Source: Portunus trituberculatus
Taxonomy: Eukaryota; Arthropoda; Malacostraca; Decapoda; Portunidae
Length of the DNA stretch: 64,000 nt
Direction: 5' to 3'
Assembly (NCBI RefSeq): GCF_017591435.1
Contig: NC_059295.1
Location: 40,818,782 to 40,882,781, forward strand
Made by a program: the position numbers and the translations under genes. The notes below the pieces were generated by a model. It had not been told where the DNA came from. It ran no database searches and saw only the letters and a program-made list of their open reading frames with translations. Positions 23,948 to 60,544 of this stretch are shown in pieces (position 1 is the first letter of the stretch; every line of letters starts with the position of its first letter).

Positions 23948-25559
23948 GTGGTGAATAAAAGCAAAGATGAACCCAAACTTTTCTACAAGTTTTTAAATGG
24001 CAAGAACAAGGAAACAATTGAAAAAATAATTAAAGAAGGGAAGACGTACCAAAAAGAAAAGGAAATGTGTGAAATAACGAATCAGAGCTTCAAAACGGTG
24101 TTCACTGCAGATTTCACAGAACCTAATAGGACATTGGATTGCCAAGGATTACAGGAGATTGCAGTGCACAAAGAGGATATTGGAAGATTACTGGATAAGT
24201 TGAATGTCAGGAAAGCAATGGGGCCAGATGGTGTATCAGGCTGGGTGTTAAAAGAATGTAAAGAGCAACTACTGGATCCAGTTTGGGAAATAATTAATAG
24301 TTCAATAAATGAAGGGAAAGTTCCACTAGAATGGAAGAGAGCCAACTTAATACCAATATTTAAAGGAGAAAAGGCAACTGAACCACTAAACTACAGACCA
24401 GTGTCACTTACAAGTGTCTTGGGGAAGTTGTGTGAAATAATTATCAAAGAAAAATAGGTTAGATTTCTAGAAGAGGAGCAAGTCATATCGAACAGGTAAT
24501 TTGTGTTCAGGACAGGGAGGCCATGTGTATCAAACTTATTAAGCTTCTACTCGAGAGTAATTGCAGGACTTGAAAACAGAGATGGATGGATAGACACAGT
24601 ATACCTGGATATAAAAAAGGCTTTTGATAAAGTCCCTCATGGAAGACTACTTTGGAAACTAGATAGTATAAGTGGACTGAGAGAAACTTTGTTAGATTGG
24701 ATAAGGGATTATTTGAAGGACAGAGATGAGAATTGTAATCAGAGATACATACTCATCTTGGGGTAAAGTAACTAGTGGAGTGCCACAAGGATCAGTGTTA
24801 GCTCCCATTATGTTCCACATATATGTGAATGACATACAAAATGGGATAAACAGTTATATTAATTTGTTTGCTGATGATGCAAAATTGTTAAGAATAATCA
24901 AAACTGCTACTGTAGGAAGATATAAACAAAATCTATGAGTGGAGTAAGAAGTTGAAATTAGAGTTCAGTGCCAAGAAATGTTATGTAATGGAGAGAGTAA
25001 GAGAAGACTGGTATGGAATTATCTGATGGGAGAGGAACATATAATGAAGACTAAAGAGGAAAAAGATCTGGGAGTGATTTTACAGGAAAATCTGAACCCA
25101 AAAAAACACATAAGTAAGATATTTGGATTAGCATATAAAATATTGACTAATAATAGAGTGGCATTTCAATTCATGGCGGAAAAAAATATGATGAGCATGA
25201 TACGTCCAAAGTTGGAATATGCAGCAGTGGTGTGGTCACCAAGCTCTATAAAAGATATAAGAAGATTAGAATGGATTCAGAAGATAGCTACGAAGATGGT
25301 GCCGGAACTAAAGGACCTAACATATGAAGAAAGGCTGAAGGAAATGGGACTGCCAACCTTACAAGATAGAAGAGAACGAGGAGAATTATTAACAATGTAT
25401 GAAATAGTAAATGGCATTGAAAAAATAGGCAAGGAAGACCTGGTGCTGGTGACAGAAGAAGCTAGAAGGACGAGAGGACATGTAAAGAAGATTAGGATGA
25501 GGCAGTGTGTGAAGGATATTGGAAAATACAGTTTTCCACATAGAACATTGGAAAAATAG
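23948..25559 (+). pseudogene. LINE copy B reverse transcriptase, in four broken frames
   Basis: Pieces in order: 23948-24457 (KAMGPDGVSGWVLKECKEQL, PLNYRPVSLTSVLGKLCEI), 24503-24766 (GWIDTVYLDIKKAFDKVPHG), 24726-24938 (SGVPQGSVLAPIMF and INLFADDAKLLR, the catalytic FADD) and 24978-25559 (thumb and C-terminus, RPKLEYAAVVWSPSS, YSFPHRTLEK). Each break is a stop or single frameshift, so the copy is recent enough to be readable but not functional. Confidence 0.85.
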
Positions 25560-25690
25560 AATGTATTGAATTATGAAGTTGTTACAGCACATAATGTGCA
25601 TAACTTTAAAGGAAAATTAGATAAATGGAGACATGACAACAGGACACTATGAGCCCCACTTGAATCCTGTACAATACAACTAGGTAAATG

Positions 25691-25692
<2 letters not shown>

Positions 25693-25757
<65 letters not shown>
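25693..25757. repeat. (AC)n microsatellite between LINE copies B and C
   Basis: Pure CA/AC repeat. The left border is the 3' end of LINE B; the right border is the 5'-truncated start of LINE C. Confidence 0.95.
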
Positions 25758-25760
<3 letters not shown>

Positions 25761-25822
25761 AAAAAGGTTGAAAGGAGAGTACAGGATGGTGGAAGACCCA
25801 AAAAGTATGGCAGAACTTTTAA

Positions 25823-27187
25823 CACGTTACCCACGATATGGCAACACCCAACACGCGCCCATCGCGGCAATTTTCAGACCACTCTCCCGCCAGTTACAGT
25901 GCAGCTATGAGGGAGAAATCACATAGGTACCTTCGCTCCGTCCCAATGACTCGTATGCACTGATAAAATTGGTGTCTCACCAGTGGCCCAACACGCGGTA
26001 TTAAAATATTTTCTTTCCCTATTGCGTCTTGAGCCAGCAGTGCACCACTCAACTTTTGTACCACCAGTGGCCCAGTTCGCCACATTGGAATATGTTGGTC
26101 TTCTGTCTTCTCATTGGAGAAGAGCCTAATAACATTAGATCTGGAAAAAGTCCTGGAGTCATATCAGGAAAAAGAAATCCTCATAGACTGACTGAGAAAG
26201 GTGGGCCTAAGAGAAACACAAGAAAAAGGTGTCGTGGCTGCTATGAAAAGATCTCTCTTTCTGAAGGCTTCAAGGAAGCTAGAAATAAAGCGAGAAGGGT
26301 GAACACATTCTGCTCTAAGTGTGAGGATAAGCCACACTTATGTATTACATGCTTTGCAGAGAAGCATGATACATAAAATACATGTCTTTCTTTTCCCTGT
26401 AAGGAAAAAAAAAAAAAAAATTCAGGATATATGTTACTGTATTAGAAATTATTGTTTTTTTGAGTCTACATATTGCAATATCTTTGAATGTTATTGAAAG
26501 GATTTCAGTGGCATAGTGGTTTTTTTTTTTTTTTTTTTTTCATATGTATGTAGTCTTGTTTTTTATTCACATTTCCCGTTCAGCGTGGGGAGATTGTATT
26601 TTTTTATGAATTATTTTTTGGATATCATTGGAAGAATTTCAGTGACATAATGCATTTTTTCATATAGATGTAGCTTTAATCATTATTTGTTTTTGTTTTT
26701 TTTATGTCACATTTTCAGTTTTACATTGGAAAATTATATTTTTCTTATTAATTGTCTTTGAATGTTATTGAAAGTAATTCAGTGCCATAATTAACTTTTT
26801 TTCATATATATAATTCATAATTATATATGTTTTTCAATTTCACATTTCAAGTTCTGCATAGGACCTTATATTTTTGTGTGTTTTTTACACAATTTCTTAC
26901 TATTCTTATGAAAAACATAGTTTATATTGAGTTTTAGAGTCTCAACATATTGTTTTGAAAATATATTGAAATACAAATTAGTGTTTGACTTTGAATTCTT
27001 TTCCCACTTTTCTACACCCTTTGTTACTGTATGAAACACTGAGAAATAACCAATCATTATTTACAACTGAGAAAAAAATCTATAAATATATATATTTTTT
27101 TAATCTCATTTGTGCCACTAGTGTACCACTTCCCCATGAAAAAATATAATCATTGGTACACCGGTGTACCACGACGCGGGTAACGTG
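25823..27187 (+). mobile_element. piggyBac-type DNA transposon, internally deleted
   Basis: TTAA flanks both sides (25819-25822 and 27188-27191). The ends are CACGTTACCCACG and, reverse complemented, CACGTTACCCGCG, a 13 bp inverted repeat with one mismatch. The intact LINE copy D has a single TTAA at the matching place (GCAGAACTGTTAAATAATAA near 29595), which serves as an empty site. Inside is only the last part of a transposase (26161-26376); the DDE catalytic domain is gone. The 3' half is AT-rich. Confidence 0.92.
26161..26376 (+). pseudogene. piggyBac transposase C-terminal Cys-rich domain
   Basis: The frame reads GKRNPHRLTEKGGPKRNTRK, then RCRGCYEKI, NTFCSKCEDKPHLCITCF and AEKHDT before the stop. 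The pattern CxxC ... CxxC ... H ... CxxC is the cysteine-rich end of piggyBac and PGBD-like transposases, which binds the transposon ends. An upstream ATG at 26029 extends the frame, but that part shows no family resemblance. It is the remnant of a deleted gene. Confidence 0.85.
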
Positions 27188-28625
27188 TTAAATAGTAAAT
27201 TTCAGGTGGTCTTTACTAAGGAATACAAATTTGAAAGACCACAAGATAATAGAGAGACCGTCTATATGAAAGAGATTAAAGTAACCAAGCTTGAAATAAA
27301 AGAGATGATGAAGGAATTGGATGAAGAAAAGTCTCAGGCAGAATACTGAAAGAATGTAGGGAAGAACTAGCAAGTCCTATATACATCATAAAATGCTCAA
27401 TAGAAAATGTAACAGTACCAGTAGAATGGAAAAGAGCTGAGGTGGTTCCCATATATAAGAGGGGAAGGAAGAAAGAACCTTTAAATTACAAATCAGTATC
27501 ACTAACTAGTGTAATATGCAAGATGTGTGAAAAAATAATAAAGAAACAATGGATCGAGTTCCTTGAAGACAACAAATTATTATCAAATAGCCAATTTGGT
27601 TTTAGAAAAGGTTGGTTGTGTGCAACAAATTTACTGCGTTTCTTCTCTAGAATAGTTGGTAGAGTACAAGAGAGAAAGGGATGGGTTGACTGTATTTATT
27701 TGGATTTAAAAAAGGCATTTGATAAAGTGCCACATGTAAGATTACTGTGGAAGTTAGAGGAGAAGGTGGCTTAAAACGAAGCACATTGAGATGGATGGAA
27801 AATTATATGAGGGAGAGAGAAATAAGAAAGAGGATTGTGAAATACTGCAGGAAGACCTAAATAAGATCTGGAAATGGAGTAAAAAGTGGGAGATGGAATT
27901 CAGTGTAGACAAAAGCCATGTCATGGAAATGGGGAAGAGTGAAAGATGACCAGTGGGAATCTATAAGATGGGAGATGGAGTAGAACTGGAGAAAGTAAAA
28001 AAAGGAAATGGATTTGGGAGTGACGATAGAAGAAAATAATCAACCGGTAAGTCATATTGATAGAATTTTCAGAGAGGCATAATTTTTTAAGGAATATTGG
28101 ATTAGCATTTCACTACATGGACAAAGAAATGATGAAGACCCAGATTGGAATATGCAGGAGTTGTGTGGACCCCTCATAAAAAGAAACACATAAGGAAGTT
28201 GGAGAGACTACAAAAAATGGCTGCAAGATTGGTTCCAGAATTTGAAGGGATGAAATATGAGGAGAGACTAAAGGCTATGGATCTACCAACCCTGGAACAG
28301 AGAAGGGAGAGAGGGGATCTGATACAAGTTTATAAATTGATCAACGGAATGGATCAAGTGGATAATGAGAAACTGATCCTGAGAGAAGAATATGACATTT
28401 GAAGCACAAGATCGCATAGTAAAAAACTGAGGAAGGGAAGATGTCTGAGAGATGTTAAGAAATATAGTGTCCCGCAAAGATATGTTGAGACTTGGAACAG
28501 TTTGAGTGAAGAAGTGGTGACAGCAACGAGTGTGCATAGTTTTAAAGAAAAATTGGATAAGTGTAGATATGGAGATGGGGCCACACGAGTGTAAAGCTCA
28601 GGCCCTGTAAAACTACAACTAGGTA

Positions 28626-28654
28626 AATACACACACACACACACACACACACAC
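28626..28654. repeat. (AC)n between LINE copies C and D
   Basis: AC repeat directly following CAACTAGGTAAATAC. Copy D begins TGTATATTAAGATGC immediately after it. Confidence 0.95.
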
Positions 28655-31236
28655 TGTATATTAAGATGCATATTAATAAAAAAGACTTAACAATCATTGT
28701 AACATATGTGCCACCAAAAATTAATGCATGGACCAACCGAGAATATAAAGATATGATAGATGACACTATAAGGAGTCTAACGAGAGTCATTAAAGAAAAG
28801 AGAAAATTGTTATTAGTAGGAGACTTCAACTGTAAAGAAGTGGACTGGAAAAATTATGAAAGTGGTATGGGGGAAGAAGCTTGGGGGAAAAGATTCCTAA
28901 ACCTTATGATAGATAATATGATGGATCAAAATTTTAGTAAAGGAAAGCACAAGATTCAAAGGAAATGATGAGCCAGTGAGATTAGACCTGGTTTTTAGAA
29001 GGGCTATACAAATGAATGATGATATAAGCTATAAGTGCCCATTGGGAAAGAGTGATCATGTAATATTAGAAATGGATATAGAAGAGGATAAAAGAAGATA
29101 GAGATGAATCATACAAAGGAGACCAATTAAATTACAGAAAGGCTGATATTGAGAATCTCAAGAACTCTTTCAAATGATGCTAACTGGGAGGAGATGGAAA
29201 ACTCTGAGGGGATGCAAGAGAAATATAACTTCTTTTTGGATGTATACAAAACAGGAGTCAGGGAATATATTCCGAAATATAAGACCTAAGGAAGAAGGAA
29301 AGAAAGATTAGTTTAATGCAAAGTGTGCCAGGGCAAAGGAGGAAAGAGATGGAGCATGGAAAAGGTGGAGGAGAAATAAAAATCCAATAAATAAGGTAAA
29401 CTTCAAGATAGTAAGAAATGAATATGTTAAAGTGAGGGAGGAAGAGGAGAGGAACTATGAAAAGGACATAGTTGAAAAATGCAAGGAGCAACCGAAATTG
29501 TTTTACAGATTCATAAATGGAAAAATAAAACAAAAAGAAACAATAGAAAAGTTAAAAGGAGAAAATGGGATGGTGGAAGACCAAAAAAGTATGGCAGAAC
29601 TGTTAAATAATAAGTTTCACGAGGTCTTTACTAAGGAATCCAAATTTGAAAGACCACAGGGTAATAGAGAGACAATCTATATGGAAGAGATTAAAGTAAC
29701 CAAGCTTGAAATAAGAGAGTTAATGAAGGAACTGGATGAAGAAAAGCCAATGGGACCGGATGAAGTCTCAGGCAGAATACTGAAAGAATGTAGGGAAGAA
29801 CTAGCAAAACCTATACACAACATCATTAAATGCTCAATAGAAAATGGAACAGTACCAGTAGAATGGAAAAGAGCCGAGGTGGGTTCCCATATATAAGAGC
29901 AGAAGGAAGGAAGAACCTCTAAATTACAGACTGTTAATAAAGAGTAATAAAGTAATAAAGAAACAATGGATCAAGTTCCTTGAAGACAACAAATTATTAT
30001 CAAATAGCCAATTTAGCTTTAGAAAAGGTCGGTCGTGTGTAACAAATTTAATGAGTTTCTACTCTAGAATAGTTGATAGAGTACAAGAGAGAGAGGGATG
30101 GGTTGATTGTATTTATTTGGATTTAAAAAAGGCATTTGGTAAAGTGCCACATGCAAGATTACTGTGGAAGTTAAAGGAGAAGGGTGGTTTAAAAGGAAAC
30201 ACATTGAGATGGATGGAAAATTATTTGAGGGGAGAGAAATAAGGACGGTAGTCAAAGATATGAAGTCCAAGTGGAGAGCAGTAGAAAGCGGAGTGCCACA
30301 GGGGTCAGTATTGGCGCCAATACTTTTTCTCATATAAATGACATGCCAGAAGGAGTGAAGAGCTACATAAATCTGTTTGTGGACGATGCAAAACTGTGCA
30401 GAGTTATAAAGCAAAAAGAGGATTGTGAAATACTGCAAGAAGACCTAAATAAAATCTGGGAATGGAGTAAAAAGTGGGAGATGGAATTCAATGTGGACAA
30501 AAGACATGTCATGGAAATGGGGAAGAGTAAAAGACGACCAGTGGGAATCTATAAGATGGGAGATGGAGTAGAACTGGAGAAAGTAAAAAAGGAAAAGGAT
30601 TTGGGAGTGACGATAGAAGAAAATAATCAACCGGCAAGCCATACTGATAGAATTTTCAGAGAGACATATAATTTGGTAAGGAATATTGGAATAGCATTTC
30701 ACTACATGGACAACGAAATGATGAAGTAATTGATAAGTACTATAATAAGACCCAGATTGGAATATGCAGGAGTAGTGTGGATCCCTCACAAAAAGAAATA
30801 AGGAAGCTGGAGAGACTACAAAAAATGGCAACAAGAATGGTCCCAGAATTTGAAGGGATGACATATGAGGAGAGACTAAAAACTATGGATCTTCCAACAT
30901 TGGAACAGAGAAGGGAGAGAGGGGGATCTCATACAAGTTTATAAATTGATAAACGGAATGGACCAAGTGGACAATGAGTATCTGATCCTGAGAGAAGAAT
31001 ATGCCAGTCAAAGCACAAGATCACATAGTAAGAAGCTGAGGAAGGGAAGATATGTAAGAGATATTAAAAAGTATAGTTTTCCGCAAAGATGTGTTGAGAC
31101 GTGGAACAGTTTGAATGAAGAAGTAGTGTCTGCAACAAGTGTGCATAGTTTTAAAGTAAGATTGGATAAGTGTAGATATGGAGACGGGGCCACACGAGCA
31201 TAAAGCCCAGGCCCTGTAAAACTACAACTAGGTAAA
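28655..31236 (+). mobile_element. LINE family c copy D
   Basis: 5' truncated within the endonuclease: starts near KKDLTIIVTYVPPKINAW, then LLLVGDFNCKEVDWKNYES (28800-28860). RT pieces: 29432-29896 (KPMGPDEVSGRILKECREEL), 30051-30242 (GWVDCIYLDLKKAFGKVPHA), 30271-30729 (INLFVDDAKLCRVIK, FADD changed to FVDD) and 30946-31203 (C-terminus). Several frame breaks. Ends CAACTAGGTAAAATACACAC. The piggyBac target TTAA is unoccupied here. Confidence 0.87.
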
Positions 31237-31255
31237 ATACACACACACACACACA
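31237..31255. repeat. Short (AC)n between LINE copies D and E
   Basis: About 8 AC units after the copy D tail. Copy E starts next with a GC-richer 5' region (ACTGCCGCCATGCTGTC). Confidence 0.9.
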
Positions 31256-34200
31256 GCACTGCCGCCATGCTGTCAAGGCGTTGCGAAACAGCTCCCAGGG
31301 AAAGCACTTTAGCAGGTGTTGAAACCTAACCTAGACATATGTAAAGGGATTAGGGGTTCATGGGGTTCTCCTGTCTCCAAAATAAATGGAGAGAGAGAGA
31401 TGGAACTAGATGGAGTGGCCAAACATATGGGACCAAAACAAGCACATGTTGTGAATACCTGAGATTTATTGAAACACCTGTTGGACTAATGAGATTGACT
31501 GATGATGATACAGACAAGGATTTTTCTGGTTTTAGAGAGGAATGAGGCAATATGAGGAGGCTGATAAGCTTGGAAAGAGAGATAAGATACATGATGTCAA
31601 GTTTAATGGATAAACAAACCATATTGATAAAAAAAACACTGAACTAAAAATGAGATTAGAAGAAAGTGAGAAAGTAAGGGAAATAAATCAAGAGATGAAA
31701 GAGGAGATGCAGGAGGTAAAGAAACAAAATTATATACTGAAAGCTACATGCTACGAATACAAAGACTCCTTAAGGAGCCTACGGAAAAAAAAAAAATGCA
31801 GGATTGGGAGGGCAAAGTAGAGAATGGAATGGGTGAAAGCAAACTGGAGGAATTATGAAATGCATAGAAACAGGAAGAGGAAAAAGTAAAATTTTCAGAG
31901 GTAGTAAGGAGGCAATTTCAGGAAAAGACAAAAGACACTGTTATACAAGTAATTAAGGAGAAAGAGAATCAAATGAGAGACAGATTTATGTTTCTTATTG
32001 GGATGAAGGAAAAAAAGTCCAAACAAGTTCATGAGAGAGCGTGAATAGAGAGGATTGGCCAAAACTATTATCAAACAGGTCCAAGACAGCACACAGGAGT
32101 TGGACCATGAGGTGGAGGAAGTGATTAGGTTGGGAAGATTTAGTGAAGGGGGTAAGAGACCAATGAAAGTGAGAATGAGATTGCAGGTGACAGTGGAGAA
32201 AATTATGACAAGATAAGGGAAGCTGGCTTATGATACTGAATCTAAGGATATACAGTAAGCCCACACACTTGGCGAATTTTGCCAAACATGAGTTCTTTAT
32301 AACATAAGAATTGCCTAAAAAATGCCTCAATCAGTCTTTGGTCATTGCTCAAGTCCCTCTTTTGATCCCTAAAATACCATCTTTCGAGCTGAAATAAAAT
32401 CTTTTGCCTTCACATATTAGAACACATTACAAAACAACCAATAAACAAGCATTTGCTATGCTTTCCTTGTTTGTACTCCCGTTTTTCCACCTGTTTCCCT
32501 TGCCCACTTTCGTCCTTGCCACCACCACCAATGCCCTTACCCCCACCAGTACCACCTGTTGCGCTGGTAGAGGCCATGTTGGCGGTAAATCACCAGAATT
32601 CATTCCCATGCTAGCAGAATAGAGGGTAGCATAAACAAAATGGCTGAAGGGGACTCTCACACTGCATTCTGATAGGTTTAGAGAAAGGTCTGACATCACA
32701 GGTTTGCCGTGCGGCCTCCACGGGACCGCCAAGTTTGAATTAAAATCGCCAAGCGTGCACTCACTGGTCTTTGACCACCCTACTGCCAAAAGTGAATTTC
32801 ACCAAGCTGAGATTCGCCAAGTGCAGGGACTTACTGTATGGATAAAAAGAGATATGAACCTGGAGGTGAGGGAGAAATGAAGCTAAGAAAAAAAAAACGA
32901 AAAAAGGATGGAGATCGAGAAAAATAATTTCTACTGGAGGCTTCTAGATATGAGACTAAAGAAGTGGTATCTACGGAAGAAGAAGGAGGTCATGGAGGAG
33001 GCAAGAAATTAAGAGTGAAGTATACTAATATAGATGGGTTGTTATCCAGCATGTTTGAGGTGAGAAATTATTTGGAAAAAAAAGACTGGATGTAATGTGC
33101 ATCATAGAAACAAAACTAAAAGAGGAGATCCATGTTAGCTTTAAGGAAGAAGGATATAATAGCTGGAGAACAGACAGGAAGGGTAAAGGGGGAGGAGGAG
33201 TGCTAATAATGGTTCATGATAATATGTGTGTGGAGGAAGTGTAATATGGTGATGGTATGGTGGAAGTGATGGGAGTAATAATCAAAACAAAGGAATTGAA
33301 AAAAACTAAAATCATAGGGAACTGAGGTACATAAGGGTATGCAAAGAGAGGAGATTAAGTGCTTAGATAATATAAGAAGAGATGGAAGAATACCATTAGT
33401 AGGAGACTTTAACTGTAAAAGAGTAAACTGGAGAGAGATGGAAGTAATGGGTAATGCTGGACAATGGAGCGAGGAGGTGTTGCAGTTGACTATGGTAAAT
33501 ATAATGGATCAGTGGGAGGAAGTCAACAAGGTACAGGGGGAAGAAGAACCATCGTTGCTTGACCTAGTATTAACAAAGAAGCCAGAGCCCCCTCCCAGCC
33601 TACAGTATCTTAGTCTAATGGGAAGAAGTGATCATGTGACATTAGAGTTGGAAATGCAGGAGGAGGATGGAGTAAGATACAGAGATGACGACAAAAAAAG
33701 AGATTATATTATACAGGAGCAGATTTTGAAAAATTGAGAACATTTTTTGCTGATAATGAATGAAAGAACATTATGAACAGAAGGACAATACAAGGGAAAT
33801 ATAAAATATTCCTACAGAAATATAGCTAATGAAGGAATAAAGAAATACGTACCTATCTACAGAGTTAAGAAAAGTATACACACTAGGCACAATGTCAGAT
33901 GTACATAAGCTAAAAAGGCAAGAGATAAAGCTTGAAGAAACTCAAAAAGCACAGAAATGACAGTAACAGACAACAGTATAAGGATGTCAGAAATTAATAC
34001 ATCAGAGTAAGGAGAGAGGAAGAAAGAAACTGAGAAAGATGTTAGAAAAAGTGAAGATGAACCCCAAGCTTTTCTATAAATTTATAAATGGTAAGATGAA
34101 GAATAAGGAAACAATAGAAAAAAATAATTAAAGGAGGGAAGACATACTAAACAACAAAGGAAATGAGTGAAATAATGAATGAGAACTTCAAAACTGTGTT

Positions 34201-34512
34201 CGCTGAAGAAGAGGATTTTGCAGAACCAAATAGGACATTGCATTGCCGAGGATTGCAGGAAATCACAGTGCACAAAGAGGATATTAGAAGATCATTAGAT
34301 GATTTGGATGTCAGAAGATTATTAGATAATTTGGATGTCAGAAAAGATAGACAAGGAAGACCTGGTACTAGTGACAGAAGAAGCTAGAAGGACAAGAGGA
34401 CATATAAAGAAGATCAGAATGAGGCAGTGTGTGAAGAAAAATTGGATAAAAGGAAACATGGAGACAGGACACTATGAGCCCTGCTCGAACCCTGTACAAT
34501 ACAACTAGATAA

Positions 34513-34515
<3 letters not shown>
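31256..34515 (+). mobile_element. LINE family c copy E with ORF1 remnant, MITE insertion and RT deletion
   Basis: The start carries a 5' region and a decayed ORF1. ORF1 opens at 31360 (MGFSCLQNKWRERDG) and has a Glu/Lys-rich coiled-coil stretch (31560-31850). A 584 bp MITE interrupts it at 32253-32836. The endonuclease follows (YTNIDGLLSSMFEV near 33020; IPLVGDFNCKRVNWREME at 33385; GRSDHVTLELEMQEEDG near 33625). The RT gene is deleted from about 34335: the text jumps from NLDVRK to the C-terminal IDKEDLVLVTEEARR. The end is CAACTAGATAAATACACACA. Non-functional. Confidence 0.85.
32253..32836. mobile_element. pogo/Tigger-type MITE in LINE E
   Basis: TA on both sides (32251-32252 and 32837-32838). 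Left end CAGTAAGCCCACACACTTGG, right end reverse complemented CAGTAAGTCCCTGCACTTGG, both continuing CGAAT. Length 584 bp with no transposase. Joining the flanks restores the LINE ORF1 text ESKDI-WIKRDMNLE seen in copy B. The CAGTAAG terminus resembles Tigger-1 (2628). Confidence 0.88.

Positions 34516-34544
<29 letters not shown>
34516..34544. repeat. (AC)n tail of LINE E
   Basis: AC repeat after CAACTAGATAAATAC, followed by unique host sequence leading to the first host exon found. Confidence 0.95.
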
Positions 34545-34545
<1 letters not shown>

Positions 34546-34944
34546 TAAGCATTGAGAATTGGCAAATTATTATATTAAGAGTCACCTAAACTCATGTTTA
34601 GAAGACTTGAGGATGAATTAATTCAAATTTTTTTGTTAATTTGATATACAATACTAATTAATGGTTCAGTTTTATTAAGTTTTAAGGAATATATTTAATG
34701 GATCAGCCAGTTTTTTATTTTTTTTTATTTTTTTTTTTTTCACTGATTTGTCCACTAGCCTTCATTTATAATTTTACAAAAGAAGTTGTGATGAGTGGTG
34801 TGTGGTGTAGACTACTTGACTAGGTAGCAACAGGGGAGATATTATGTATTTAGCATTATGATAATTCACTAAAGCAGTACTTATTTTTTGGAATTGCTTT
34901 TGGAAATGGCTTACTAATCATATTTGAAATTTTCCATCACACAG
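34545..34944. other. Unique sequence, intron upstream of the first visible CTC1 exon
   Basis: AT-rich with T-runs. No further exon that keeps phase was found. It ends in the splice acceptor TTTCCATCACACAG. Confidence 0.5.
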
Positions 34945-59773
<24,829 letters not shown>

Positions 59774-60544
59774 AGTAATTGTTCTTTTATAATTTATATG
59801 TAGGAAACAGTGGTGCTTTTGTTTGACAAGTTCTTAGGTAGCAGCAAAATTTATAAATTACATTTACTGTAAGCTAGGCTGATTCACTAAAATCCTAAAC
59901 TTGTTCCATTTCATGGGGCAACTGATGGATACACTTTTTATATTTTCTTGCCTCAGCTGCAGACTTTAATAAGATCAAATTATCAGCTACCTTTGCTCTG
60001 AGCTTATTTTTAAAACTGTTGAGAATATAATGATTTAAGATTATGGTTATAAGTCAAAATCATCCTCAGCTTAAATATAGTAAATGCAAACAATTATGAC
60101 CATTGTATGCATATGCGTATTGTAGTATGTATATACATATTTGTATGCAAGTTATGATGGAGCAGCTAGAGAGTGCAAGTTAATGTACAAGTCTTTTATG
60201 TCCATTTCTTTTTGTGATAAAGTTTTAAAGTTTGAGGATGTACTGACAAAATGCCAAAATAAAGGTGATTGATTTTTAATGGGATAAGAAGAAATGTGAG
60301 TAGAGAATGGGAAAGGGAGTGAGCAATTTTATAATAAGGTGTTGCATCTTCTCATCACTGTGATATGGAAGATGTATATCCTCATCCATATTGTCACAAG
60401 GCATGTTGCAGTTGAGATTTGAAAAATTTATTTCAAGAAAGCTATTGGATTTATGACTTGAAATTCTTAGAATATTATCAGCCAATGGTTGTCTCTGATG
60501 TGTTTGAATATGAATGTGATAGAGTAATGTCATGATATCATGTA
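59774..60544 (+). other. CTC1 3' untranslated region and flank with a candidate poly(A) signal
   Basis: No coding region. AATAAA at 60258-60263 lies 485 bp after the stop and is a reasonable polyadenylation signal. No direct evidence for the cleavage site. Confidence 0.5.

Larger units (their letters stand above)
22733..25692 (+). mobile_element. LINE family c copy B (endonuclease, reverse transcriptase, (AC)n tail)
   Basis: It starts inside ORF1 (GGATAAAAAGAGATATGAAC, shared with copy E at 32839), runs through the endonuclease (22787-23455) and reverse transcriptase (23948-25559), and ends CAACTAGGTAAATGCATACA followed by (AC)n. Three or four frame breaks or stops lie in the RT gene. The 3' end matches copies A, C, D, E and F. 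The family reads as CR1/L2-like from its C-terminal RT wording. Confidence 0.88.
25758..28625 (+). mobile_element. LINE family c copy C, interrupted by a piggyBac element
   Basis: It begins right after (AC)n, truncated just before the reverse transcriptase (GEYRMVEDPKSMAEL). It is broken at 25819 by a piggyBac element and resumes at 27192 with SKFQVVFTKEYKFERPQ. RT motifs are KEPLNYKSVSLTSVICKMCE, GWVDCIYLDLKKAFDKVPHV and RLEYAGVVWTPHKKKH. A deletion removes the VPQGS-FADD region near 27815. The end is CAACTAGGTAAATACACACA. Confidence 0.87.

Noticed and set aside
34763..34826. Possible extra CTC1 exon between CCACTAG and a GTAGCA donor
   Set aside because: All frames have a stop or give the wrong phase for the exon at 34945.
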